Shown one piece after another: positions 1 through 5,954 of a DNA stretch of 7,569 nucleotides. This stretch comes from Gammaproteobacteria bacterium (GTDB lineage Bacteria > Pseudomonadota > Gammaproteobacteria > Burkholderiales > Burkholderiaceae_C). Numbering within the stretch: the stretch's first letter is position 1; every line of letters begins with the position of its first letter. Below the pieces are notes generated by a model that saw nothing but the letters and a program-made list of their open reading frames with translations, made no database searches and had not been told where the DNA came from. The translations under genes were made by a program, and so were the position numbers. The stretch is from the NCBI GenBank assembly GCA_018903185.1, contig JAHIQV010000378.1, forward strand, positions 1 to 7,569, read 5' to 3'.

Positions 1-1
1 C

Positions 2-463
2 TACCCGGTCGACATTCCGGCGGCTTTTGAAGCGCTGGACCGCTTCGATCTCGCCGACAAACTCTTCGAACGTGTCGACCGCCTCTCGGGGGGTGAACGC
101 CAGCGTGTCGGTCTGGCGCGGGCGCTGCTGGCACCCGCTTCGCTCTGGCTGATCGATGAGCCCTTGTCGGCGCTCGACCCGGCGCGTGCGCGCCAGGCCA
201 TGGCCACGCTGCTCAACGGCGCGCGCGAGCACGGCGCCACGCTGGTGACCACGCTGCACCAGGTGGAAGTCGCCCTCGAACATTTCCCCCGCATCGTCGG
301 TCTGCGCGACGGCGCGCTGGCTTTTGATCTGCCGGCGGCACAGGTCACACGCGAGCACCTGGCCCGCCTGTACGAGCAGCACGAAGACGAGCTGCACGGC
401 CCTGCCCCGCTCGATGCGGCCCCGCCAACCACACCGCAACCGGTCGTCATGCACTGCCGGTGA
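2..463 (+). CDS. phnC: PhnC-type ABC transporter ATP-binding protein (C-terminal part; 5' end outside window)
   Basis: This is the ATPase subunit of an ABC importer, acting on the cytoplasmic face of the inner membrane. The frame is open from base 2 and has no start here, so Walker A and the Q-loop lie to the left. Visible in order (fragment numbering) are the ABC signature LSGGERQRVGLARAL near residues 29-43, Walker B LWLIDEP near 49-55, the D-loop SALDP and the switch histidine in TTLHQVEVALEH. The segment LHQVEVALEH...RIVGLRDGALAFD closely follows the PhnC pattern (LHQVDLALEY...RVIGLRAGR). About 25 Pro/Ala-rich residues follow the domain. The next gene starts 10 bases after the stop and encodes a PhnE-type permease, which supports the family call. 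The symbol is a family-level label: the real substrate is not shown and could be phosphonate, phosphite or something else. Confidence 0.9.
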   Translation, partial: YPVDIPAAFEALDRFDLADKLFERVDRLSGGERQRVGLARALLAPASLWLIDEPLSALDPARARQAMATLLNGAREHGATLVTTLHQVEVALEHFPRIVGLRDGALAFDLPAAQVTREHLARLYEQHEDELHGPAPLDAAPPTTPQPVVMHCR

Positions 464-473
464 GCGTGTGAGC

Positions 474-1307
474 ATGAACACCTCATCTGTGCGCCCGCCC
501 ACCCGCGACCCGGCCTGGCTCGGCCGCGTGTTCTGGAGCCTGGCCGCGCTGGTGCTGCTGTGGCCGCTGCTGGTGGCGACCGAGTTCAAACCCTGGGTGC
601 TGCTGGCGCCTGAGAGCCTCCAGGTCAGCGGGCATTTCATCGGCAGCTTCTGGCCGCTGGCCCACGGCGCCGAGTTCCTGGCCATGGTGGCGCGCGAAAC
701 CTGGCGCACGGTCGCCATGGCCACCGCCGGCATGACGCTGGCGCTCATCGTGGCGCTGCCGCTGACCCTGATGTCCACGCGCGTGCTGTCGATTTCGGCG
801 CTGGCCGGTCCGATGGCCCGCGGCCCTTTCTGGCTGCGCCAGAGCGTGCGCTGGCTGCTGGTCGTGTTGCGCAGCATCCCCGAGCTGGTGTGGGCGCTGG
901 TCTTTGTGCGCGTGGTCGGCCTCGGCCCCACGGCCGGTGTGCTGGCGATCGCGCTCACCTACGGCGGCATGCTGGGCAAGGTGTACGGCGAGATCCTGGA
1001 AAGCGGCGAAACCGATGCCACGCAGAACCTGCTGCGCAACGGCGCCGGGCGCCTGCAGGCCTTTTTCTACGGCCTGCTGCCGGCCAGCGCGGCCGAGCTC
1101 ACCAGCTACACGGTCTACCGCTGGGAGTGCGCGATCCGCTCGTCGGTGGTGCTGGGTTTCGTGGGGGCGGGTGGCCTGGGCCAGCAGATGGACAACTCGA
1201 TGAAGATGTTCAACGGCGGCGAGGTCGCCACCATGCTGCTGGTGTTCATGGCGCTGGTCGCGCTCGCCGACCGCGTGAGCGCAGGGCTGCGCAAGGCACT
1301 CGGATGA
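474..1307 (+). CDS. phnE: PhnE-type ABC transporter permease (first of two)
   Basis: This is an inner-membrane permease subunit of the binding-protein-dependent transport family, 277 aa, close to the usual PhnE length. It shows a membrane segment near residues 19-36, a second near 79-100, further segments near 128-160 and a last one near 251-266. The cytoplasmic coupling (EAA) loop spans about 173-210, including GEILESGETDA and NGAGRLQAFFYGLLPASAAEL. It is followed by the PhnE-like YTVYRWECAIRSSVVLGFVGAGGLG (split here: YTVYRWE at 212-218, VGAGGLG at 230-236). The ATG at 474 was chosen because GGTGAG at 459-464 sits nine bases upstream; an in-frame GTG at 468 is too close to that site. It lies 10 bases after the ATPase gene and overlaps the second permease by ATGA. 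The loop has LLPASAAEL where PhnE proteins commonly have LPQVLPQ, so this copy is the more divergent. Substrate is unproven. Confidence 0.9.
   Translation: MNTSSVRPPTRDPAWLGRVFWSLAALVLLWPLLVATEFKPWVLLAPESLQVSGHFIGSFWPLAHGAEFLAMVARETWRTVAMATAGMTLALIVALPLTLMSTRVLSISALAGPMARGPFWLRQSVRWLLVVLRSIPELVWALVFVRVVGLGPTAGVLAIALTYGGMLGKVYGEILESGETDATQNLLRNGAGRLQAFFYGLLPASAAELTSYTVYRWECAIRSSVVLGFVGAGGLGQQMDNSMKMFNGGEVATMLLVFMALVALADRVSAGLRKALG
868..895 (+). repeat. 28-base perfect direct repeat, copy 1 (inside permease 1)
   Basis: The 28 bases here are identical to 1689-1716 in the next gene. They encode the shared LRSIPELVWA segment of the two permeases. The copies are 821 bases apart and in the same reading frame relative to their genes, so this is paralogue conservation and not a mobile repeat. 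The identity extends through synonymous positions. A second shared stretch of 19 bases encodes GAGGLGQ (1167-1185 and 1988-2006). Confidence 0.85.
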
Positions 1308-2131
1308 ACAAGCCCCAGGCCGCGAATCAGACCTACCGGCTGCCACCGCCGCTGTTCAACGCGCGCTGCAAGGCCTGCTGGTTCAGCGCCGCTCTGGTGC
1401 TGCTGGTGGTGGCGAGCTTCTGGTCGCTCGACCTGCAATGGGCGCAGTTCCTGTCGCTCGAAGCGGCGCAGAGCATGGGCCGCTTCCTGGCCGAGTTCGT
1501 GCCGCCCGACACATCACCCGAGTTCCTTAAAAGAGTCGCGCTCGGCACCTGGGAAACGCTGGCCATGTCGGCGCTGGGCACGCTGCTGGCGGCGCTGGCC
1601 GGGCTGGCGCTGGCGCTGCCCGCCAGCCGACTGCACGAGGGTGATGCCGCGCACGGTCGCGCGCCCACGCGACTGCTGCTCAACGCGCTGCGCAGCATCC
1701 CCGAGCTGGTGTGGGCCGCGCTGCTGCTGATCTCCGCCGGGCTGGGCCCCTTTGCCGGCACGCTGGCGCTGGCGCTGCACACCACCGGGGTGCTCGGCCG
1801 GCTGTTCGCCGAAGCGATCGAAAACGCGCCGCCCGGCCCCGGCGATGCGCTGCGTGCGCAGGGTGTGGGCAACGGCCGCGTGTTCCTCTACGCCACGCTG
1901 CCGCAGGTGCTGCCGCAGCTCATGAGCTACACGCTCTACCGCTGGGAAAACAACATCCGCGCCGCGGCCGTGCTGGGCGTGGTGGGTGCGGGTGGCCTGG
2001 GCCAGCTGCTGGCCTTTCACATGGGCCTGTTCCACATGGGCAAGACCGCCACCATCCTGGCCGCGATGCTGCTGCTTGTGGCCTTCGTGGACGCCGCCAG
2101 CCACGGCTCGCGGCGCCTGCTCACGCGCTGA
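1304..2131 (+). CDS. phnE: PhnE-type ABC transporter permease (second of two)
   Basis: This is the second inner-membrane permease, 275 aa, a paralogue of its upstream neighbour and likely its heterodimer partner. Membrane segments are seen near residues 26-42, 86-106, 135-158 and in the C-terminal part (about 222-262). Both copies carry LRSIPELVWA (here 129-138), an EAA-type coupling loop (here EAIENAPPGPGDALRAQGVG then LYATLPQVLPQLMSYTLYRWE, about 170-215) and VLGVVGAGGLGQ (223-234). The LPQVLPQ and SYTLYRWE motifs are close to canonical PhnE. The start ATG at 1304 overlaps the preceding stop as ATGA, and AAGG at 1293-1296 lies seven bases before it, so the pair is probably translationally coupled. 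The proline-rich stretch APPGPGD inside the coupling loop is unusual. The symbol is given at family level only. Confidence 0.9.
   Translation: MNKPQAANQTYRLPPPLFNARCKACWFSAALVLLVVASFWSLDLQWAQFLSLEAAQSMGRFLAEFVPPDTSPEFLKRVALGTWETLAMSALGTLLAALAGLALALPASRLHEGDAAHGRAPTRLLLNALRSIPELVWAALLLISAGLGPFAGTLALALHTTGVLGRLFAEAIENAPPGPGDALRAQGVGNGRVFLYATLPQVLPQLMSYTLYRWENNIRAAAVLGVVGAGGLGQLLAFHMGLFHMGKTATILAAMLLLVAFVDAASHGSRRLLTR
1689..1716 (+). repeat. 28-base perfect direct repeat, copy 2 (inside permease 2)
   Basis: This is the partner of the copy at 868-895. Identity is perfect over 28 bases and breaks immediately on either side. It marks the most conserved block between the two permease genes and could support recombination or gene conversion between them. 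Confidence 0.85.
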
Positions 2132-2151
2132 AGACAACGAACAAGGTGGAC

Positions 2152-2784
2152 ATGACGACCGACAACGACATCTCCATCGCGCTCTACCGCAGCAAAGCCG
2201 CGGGCTACGACGCCTCGGCCGAGTTCACCATGCCGCTGCGCCGGCGCACCATCGCCCTGCTGCAGCTGCAGCCCGGCCAGACCGTGCTCGACGTGGGCGC
2301 CGGCACCGGCCTGAGTTATGCGCTGCTGCGCGCGGGCGTGGGCGACACCGGCCGCGTGCTGGCCTTCGAGCAGAGCCCCGACATGTTCGCGTTCGCGCAG
2401 CAACGCGTGCAGCGCGAAGGCTGGGCCAACGTGTGGCACGTCAACGCAGCGGCCGAAACGGTGCAGCTGCCGGCGCTGGCCGACGCGGTGCTCTTCAACT
2501 ACACGCACGACATCTGCCGCAGCCCGGCGGCGGTGGCCAACATCCTGCGCCAGGTGAAGCCGGGTGCGCGCGTGGCCATGGCGGGCATCAAGTTTTTCCC
2601 CTGGTGGACCGGCCCGCTCAACCTGCTGGCCTGGCTGAAAAACCGGCCCTACAACGCCCGGGCCGCCGACCTGTGGGAACCCTGGAGCCACGTGGCCGCT
2701 CGATGCAAGGACTTCCGCTGGAACAGCACGCAGTGGGGCATGGGCTACATCGCCAGCGCCACGCTGAAAGGACCACCCCGATGA
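2152..2784 (+). CDS. Class I SAM-dependent methyltransferase, small, non-EgtD type
   Basis: This is a predicted cytoplasmic methyltransferase of 210 aa that transfers a methyl group from S-adenosylmethionine to an unknown acceptor. The Rossmann-fold motif I is VLDVGAGTG at residues 45-53. The acidic ribose-binding residue after strand 2 is probably Glu73 in LAFEQSP. The motif IV region is DAVLFNYTHDI at 111-121, followed by LRQVKPGARVAMAGIK, typical of the UbiE/methyltransferase-11 group. A Trp-rich stretch (FFPWW, then WLKN and WEPWSHV) follows and may shape the substrate pocket. The start is supported by AAGG at 2143-2146, five bases before the ATG. The gene begins 20 bases after permease 2, and its stop overlaps the EgtB start as ATGA. 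It is much shorter than EgtD (about 320 aa) and I see no EgtD-like domain, so histidine trimethylation should not be assumed. The acceptor is unknown. Confidence 0.85.
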   Translation: MTTDNDISIALYRSKAAGYDASAEFTMPLRRRTIALLQLQPGQTVLDVGAGTGLSYALLRAGVGDTGRVLAFEQSPDMFAFAQQRVQREGWANVWHVNAAAETVQLPALADAVLFNYTHDICRSPAAVANILRQVKPGARVAMAGIKFFPWWTGPLNLLAWLKNRPYNARAADLWEPWSHVAARCKDFRWNSTQWGMGYIASATLKGPPR

Positions 2785-4076
2785 CCGCGACCCCGGCCCC
2801 ACAGACCGCACCCACCGACCTGGCCCGGCGCTACGCCAGCGTGCGCGCCCAGACGCTCGCGCTGGCCGAGCCCTTGAGCGAGGCCGACTGCCAGGTGCAG
2901 TCCATGCCCGACACCAGCCCGGCCAAATGGCACCTGGCCCACGTGACCTGGTTCTTCGAGACCTTCGTGCTGGAACGTTTTGAGCCCGGCTTCCAGCCTT
3001 TCCACCCCGGTTTTCGGGTGCTGTTCAACAGCTACTACCAGGGCGTGGGCGAGCAGCACCCGCGCCCGCAGCGCGGCCTGGTCACGCGGCCCGGCCTGGC
3101 CGAGGTCAGGGCCTACCGCGCGCACGTGGACACGCGCATCGCCGCCCTGCTGTCGCGCACGGACCGCCCCGAGCTGCGCGAACTGATGGAGCTGGGCCTG
3201 CAGCACGAGCAGCAGCACCAGGAGCTGCTGCTCACTGACATCAAGCACCTGCTGGCGATGAACCCGCTGCACCCGGTCTACCACCCGCAATGGCCGCTGA
3301 GCAGCGTGGTCGCCACGCCGGTGGACTGGGTGGAATACGCCGGCGGCATCGCCCAGGTGGGGCACGCGGGCGCCGGTTTTGGATTCGACAACGAAGCCCC
3401 GCGCCACGCCGTGCTGCTGCGGCCCTACGCCCTGGCCAACCGGCTGGTGACCCACGGCGACTGGCTGGCCTTCATGGACGGCGGTGGCTACCGCGACCCG
3501 CGCTGGTGGATGGCGGCGGGCTGGGACTGGGTGCAGGCACAAGGCGTCGAAGCGCCGCTGTACTGGCAGGCCACCGACAGCGGCTGGACCAACTTCACGC
3601 TGCACGGCCGCGTGCCGCTGGACCCGCACACCCCGGTGGTGCACATCAGCTGGTTCGAGGCCGACGCCTACGCGCGCTGGCGCGGCGCGCAGGACGGGCT
3701 GGCGCTGCGCCTGCCGACCGAGACCGAGTGGGAGTTTGCCGCGCAGGCTCTGGGCGACACTTGGCAGAAACAGGGCAACTTTCTGGAGAGCGGTGCCCTG
3801 CACCCGATGCCGCTGGCGCGCAGGACACCCGGCCCGCGCCAGATGGGCGGCGACGTCTGGGAATGGACCGCCAGCCCCTACACCCCCTACCCCGGCTACC
3901 GCCCCTGGACCGGCGCGGTGGGTGAATACAACGGCAAGTTCATGGTCAACCAGATGGTGCTGCGCGGTGGCTCGTGCGCCACGCCGCGCTCGCACATCCG
4001 CGCCAGCTACCGCAACTTCTTCCCCACCGACGCGCGCTGGCAATTCAGCGGGGTGCGCCTCGCACAAGACCTTTGA
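2781..4076 (+). CDS. egtB: EgtB-family iron(II)-dependent sulfoxide synthase (ergothioneine biosynthesis protein EgtB)
   Basis: Members of this family use iron(II) and O2 to join a thiol (cysteine or gamma-glutamylcysteine) to hercynine, giving a sulfoxide on the way to ergothioneine. The 431-aa length is normal. The N-terminal DinB-like domain (about 14-160) carries WHLAHVTWFFE, with His54 as probable iron ligand, and QHEQQHQE, with His142 and His146, completing a three-histidine site. The C-terminal formylglycine-generating-enzyme-like domain (about 190-430) contains LPTETEWEFAA, GGDVWEWTASPY, GEYNGKFMVNQMVLRGGSC and YRNFFPTDARWQFSGVRLA, all typical of proteobacterial EgtB. AAAGGA at 2767-2772 lies eight bases before the ATG, which overlaps the methyltransferase stop. 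No egtD, egtC or egtE is seen nearby. Selenoneine synthase SenA is a homologue, and I cannot exclude an alternative thiol or selenium donor, or an acceptor other than hercynine. Confidence 0.93.
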   Translation: MTATPAPQTAPTDLARRYASVRAQTLALAEPLSEADCQVQSMPDTSPAKWHLAHVTWFFETFVLERFEPGFQPFHPGFRVLFNSYYQGVGEQHPRPQRGLVTRPGLAEVRAYRAHVDTRIAALLSRTDRPELRELMELGLQHEQQHQELLLTDIKHLLAMNPLHPVYHPQWPLSSVVATPVDWVEYAGGIAQVGHAGAGFGFDNEAPRHAVLLRPYALANRLVTHGDWLAFMDGGGYRDPRWWMAAGWDWVQAQGVEAPLYWQATDSGWTNFTLHGRVPLDPHTPVVHISWFEADAYARWRGAQDGLALRLPTETEWEFAAQALGDTWQKQGNFLESGALHPMPLARRTPGPRQMGGDVWEWTASPYTPYPGYRPWTGAVGEYNGKFMVNQMVLRGGSCATPRSHIRASYRNFFPTDARWQFSGVRLAQDL

Positions 4077-4105
4077 ACCCACATTCAACAACCAAGGAAC
4101 ACCCC

Positions 4106-4756
4106 ATGAACCGACGCCAAGCCCTGGGCTTCTTCACCGCCAGCGCAGCCGGGCTGCTGACGGGTTGCGCCAATGGGGCCACCGCCGCAGGACCAGCCGA
4201 CCAGGGGCCCCCGTTTCGCACCATGAGCGACGCAGCGGCCGACAAGCTCATGCTGCTGGGCCACGACCCGGTGGCCTACTTCACGCAGAACGACGCCGTG
4301 GCCGGCAACCCCGCGATCCAGGCACAACACCTGGGCGTGACCTGGCGCTTCGCCAGCGAGGCGAACAAGGCCGCGTTCCTGCGCGAGCCCACCAGATACA
4401 TGCCGCAGTTCGGCGGCTTCTGCAGCAACGGCATCAACTACGCCGTGCCCTGGGGCGCGGGTGGTGGCCCCAACACCTGGCGCATCTACCGCGGCAAGCT
4501 CTACGTGTTTGGTGGCCAGGCTTCGCGCGACCAGTTCGAGATGGAAACCGAGCTCAACCTGCAGCGCGCCCACCAGTACTGGGACAGCGAAATCGCCGGC
4601 TCCAACCCACTCTTCGTGCGCTACAAGCGCCTGGTCTTCCGCGTGCCGCACTACAAGAGCGACGCCGCACTGCAGGCCGAATGGGAAGCCAAACGCGCGG
4701 CCGGCACGCTGCCGGTGATGCCGGGCGCGCCGCAGGTGGTGCCGGCGGCGCCTTGA
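4106..4756 (+). CDS. YHS-domain lipoprotein of the YHS '(seleno)protein' family, Cys form
   Basis: This is a 216-aa exported protein of unknown function. The N-terminus has Arg3-Arg4, a short hydrophobic stretch (LGFFTASAAGLL) and the lipobox LTGC with Cys21, so it is probably lipid-anchored; the paired arginines suggest possible Tat export. The YHS-like core spans about 50-110: LGHDPVAYF (51-59), VTWRFASEANKAAFL and YMPQFGGFCSNGI, with Cys106 in the GGFC motif. In related family members this position can be selenocysteine; here it is an ordinary TGC codon. The C-terminal half (WRIYRGKLYVFGG, then NLQRAHQYWDSEIAG) also fits the family, with a Lys/Arg/Ala-rich tail. AAGGAA at 4094-4099 supports the start. 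It sits 29 bases after egtB in the same direction, so it is likely the last gene of the operon. A redox or metal-related role is inference only. Confidence 0.85.
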   Translation: MNRRQALGFFTASAAGLLTGCANGATAAGPADQGPPFRTMSDAAADKLMLLGHDPVAYFTQNDAVAGNPAIQAQHLGVTWRFASEANKAAFLREPTRYMPQFGGFCSNGINYAVPWGAGGGPNTWRIYRGKLYVFGGQASRDQFEMETELNLQRAHQYWDSEIAGSNPLFVRYKRLVFRVPHYKSDAALQAEWEAKRAAGTLPVMPGAPQVVPAAP

Positions 4757-4780
4757 ACCTGACGGGGGTTCCAGTCAAAG

Positions 4781-5728
4781 TCAACTGCGAGTGGCGCTTG
4801 CCGACCCCTGTGCGGTCCGCAGTTGAGTCGGGTCAAGCAGCAGGTAGCCTGCAAAGCGCCCGGTGTCCCTGTTGCCGTCGTCGCTGACAACGACGATCCG
4901 CTCCAGTCCGTCGACGACGGCAGTACTCACGCCCTCGGCCTTCCCGAAGCCGCTCAAGCCGGGCACCGTGACCCGGAGCGCCGGCGCACCGGGCTCGCCG
5001 CTCCAGCGCCACAGGTCAAAGCTGGTCCGTTTGCGAGAAACAGGGCCACCAATGACCAGATACGCACCCAGGGCGGGAACGTAAGACAAACCCCGGATGC
5101 CCTGGCCGCCAAGATCCAGTTCTTCGAGCACAGGCGCGATACGGGGTGCTTCATCCGATTCAAAGATGGCCGTGGGGTTGACGACACTGGCTATGAGCGC
5201 CCGGCCGTCGCGCAACGGGCTGCGGAATCCGATCAGCAGTCGCTTCTGGTCGGGGCTCATTTCAAGGGCTTCGATGTTGAGTCCACCACCGCCTTTGACG
5301 TCCCGCACCTCGGCCGCTACCGCGAGCACAGCATGTTGCTTCACAAGGGCCTGTTTCAAGCCGTCGACGACCTTGGCGTCGACCACCCGCGCACCTTCAA
5401 CCCGGAACCGGACGAGCCTTTCACGGGACTTCTTCTTGCCACCATCGTCATCGCGCGAGTGCGAGGTGATGGCGTAGACAAACCCTGCCCGGTCGATGGC
5501 CAGTCCTTCGAGGTCGTCGAGTTTCCAGAATTCGCTGAACATCTGAAACAGCCCGGCTGTGAGCGCCGTGCTGTCGACACCGCCGCCGGCATCCAGGGTG
5601 ACCAGACTCAAAGGGTGGCTCCTCTCGTCCTCCACCACGAGAAAACGCCCGTCCGGCAGTTGAACGATCGCCGACGGCTCGAAGATGCCGGTCAAGGGCT
5701 GGAAGGCTGTCGCCAGTTTGTTGGTCAT
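4781..5728 (-). CDS. DUF3616 domain protein, hypothetical
   Basis: This is a 315-aa protein of the DUF3616 family; its biochemical role is not known to me. It looks like a beta-propeller-type fold with repeated strand-turn blocks. Visible are FEPSAIVQLPDGRFLVVEDE near 16-35, the family hallmark DLEGLAID (72-79) with TSHSR (88-92), LNIEALEMSPD near 150-160, LLIGFRSPLRDGRALI, GIRGLSYVP, and KAEGVSTAV with VVVSDDG near the end. There is no clear signal peptide. The start is uncertain: the frame is open to ATGs at 5764 and 5788, and none of the three has a strong ribosome binding site. I chose 5728 because family-like sequence begins directly after it. It is convergent with the YHS gene, with 24 bases between stops. 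It looks somewhat less GC-rich and richer in Lys codons than its neighbours, which may mean a different origin. Confidence 0.8.
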   Translation of the reverse strand: MTNKLATAFQPLTGIFEPSAIVQLPDGRFLVVEDERSHPLSLVTLDAGGGVDSTALTAGLFQMFSEFWKLDDLEGLAIDRAGFVYAITSHSRDDDGGKKKSRERLVRFRVEGARVVDAKVVDGLKQALVKQHAVLAVAAEVRDVKGGGGLNIEALEMSPDQKRLLIGFRSPLRDGRALIASVVNPTAIFESDEAPRIAPVLEELDLGGQGIRGLSYVPALGAYLVIGGPVSRKRTSFDLWRWSGEPGAPALRVTVPGLSGFGKAEGVSTAVVDGLERIVVVSDDGNRDTGRFAGYLLLDPTQLRTAQGSASATRS

Positions 5729-5913
5729 GTGGGCATTGTGACCTTGTGCCGTTCCGATGCGCATGCCGAACAGGCTCGCGTTCTGCATTCAACGGATCCG
5801 TCGGTGCGCTGCTGACCGTCGGGTTTCTGGTCGCTTGTTCGCATGGCCATATGGCGGCGCAGGGTCGGACCGCAACCTGTCGGCGTCATCCGGCCACTGG
5901 GCACCAGACCTCC

Positions 5914-5934
5914 AGCCGTGGTGTTGCCGCGGCT
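5914..5934. other. Inverted repeat (hairpin) downstream of the patatin gene
   Basis: AGCCGTGG and CCGCGGCT flank the five-base loop TGTTG. As + strand RNA it forms an 8-bp stem with one G-U pair; as - strand RNA the same position is a C-A mismatch. It lies 21 bases past the patatin stop on the - strand, in the 226-base gap before the DUF3616 gene. No T-run follows on either strand, so it is not a textbook intrinsic terminator. It could slow or protect the 3' end of the patatin transcript. The rest of the gap (5729-5954) holds the short palindrome GCCATATGGC at 5846-5855 and no promoter I can defend. Confidence 0.4.
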
Positions 5935-5954
5935 CAGTCCCTCGCCCAGGCATC

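Noticed and set aside
2781..4076. Calling the EgtB homologue SenA (selenoneine synthase)
   Set aside because: The diagnostic partners senB and senC are not in the window, and the sequence has ordinary proteobacterial EgtB motifs. Phylogeny would be needed.
2745..4091. 448-codon open frame on the - strand opposite egtB
   Set aside because: Its translation is low-complexity (Ala, Val, Gly, Arg, His) with no family motifs, and it mirrors a clear EgtB gene. High GC keeps antisense frames open.
4755..4771. Small hairpin GAACC-loop-GGTTC between the convergent YHS and DUF3616 genes, as a terminator
   Set aside because: Only five base pairs with a seven-base loop and no T-run on either strand; too weak to call.
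4823..5815. 330-codon open frame on the + strand opposite the DUF3616 gene
   Set aside because: The - strand product has recognisable DUF3616 motifs in order; the + strand product has none.
5846..5855. Palindrome GCCATATGGC as an operator for the DUF3616 gene
   Set aside because: A single 10-base palindrome with no recognisable promoter boxes around it; could be chance.
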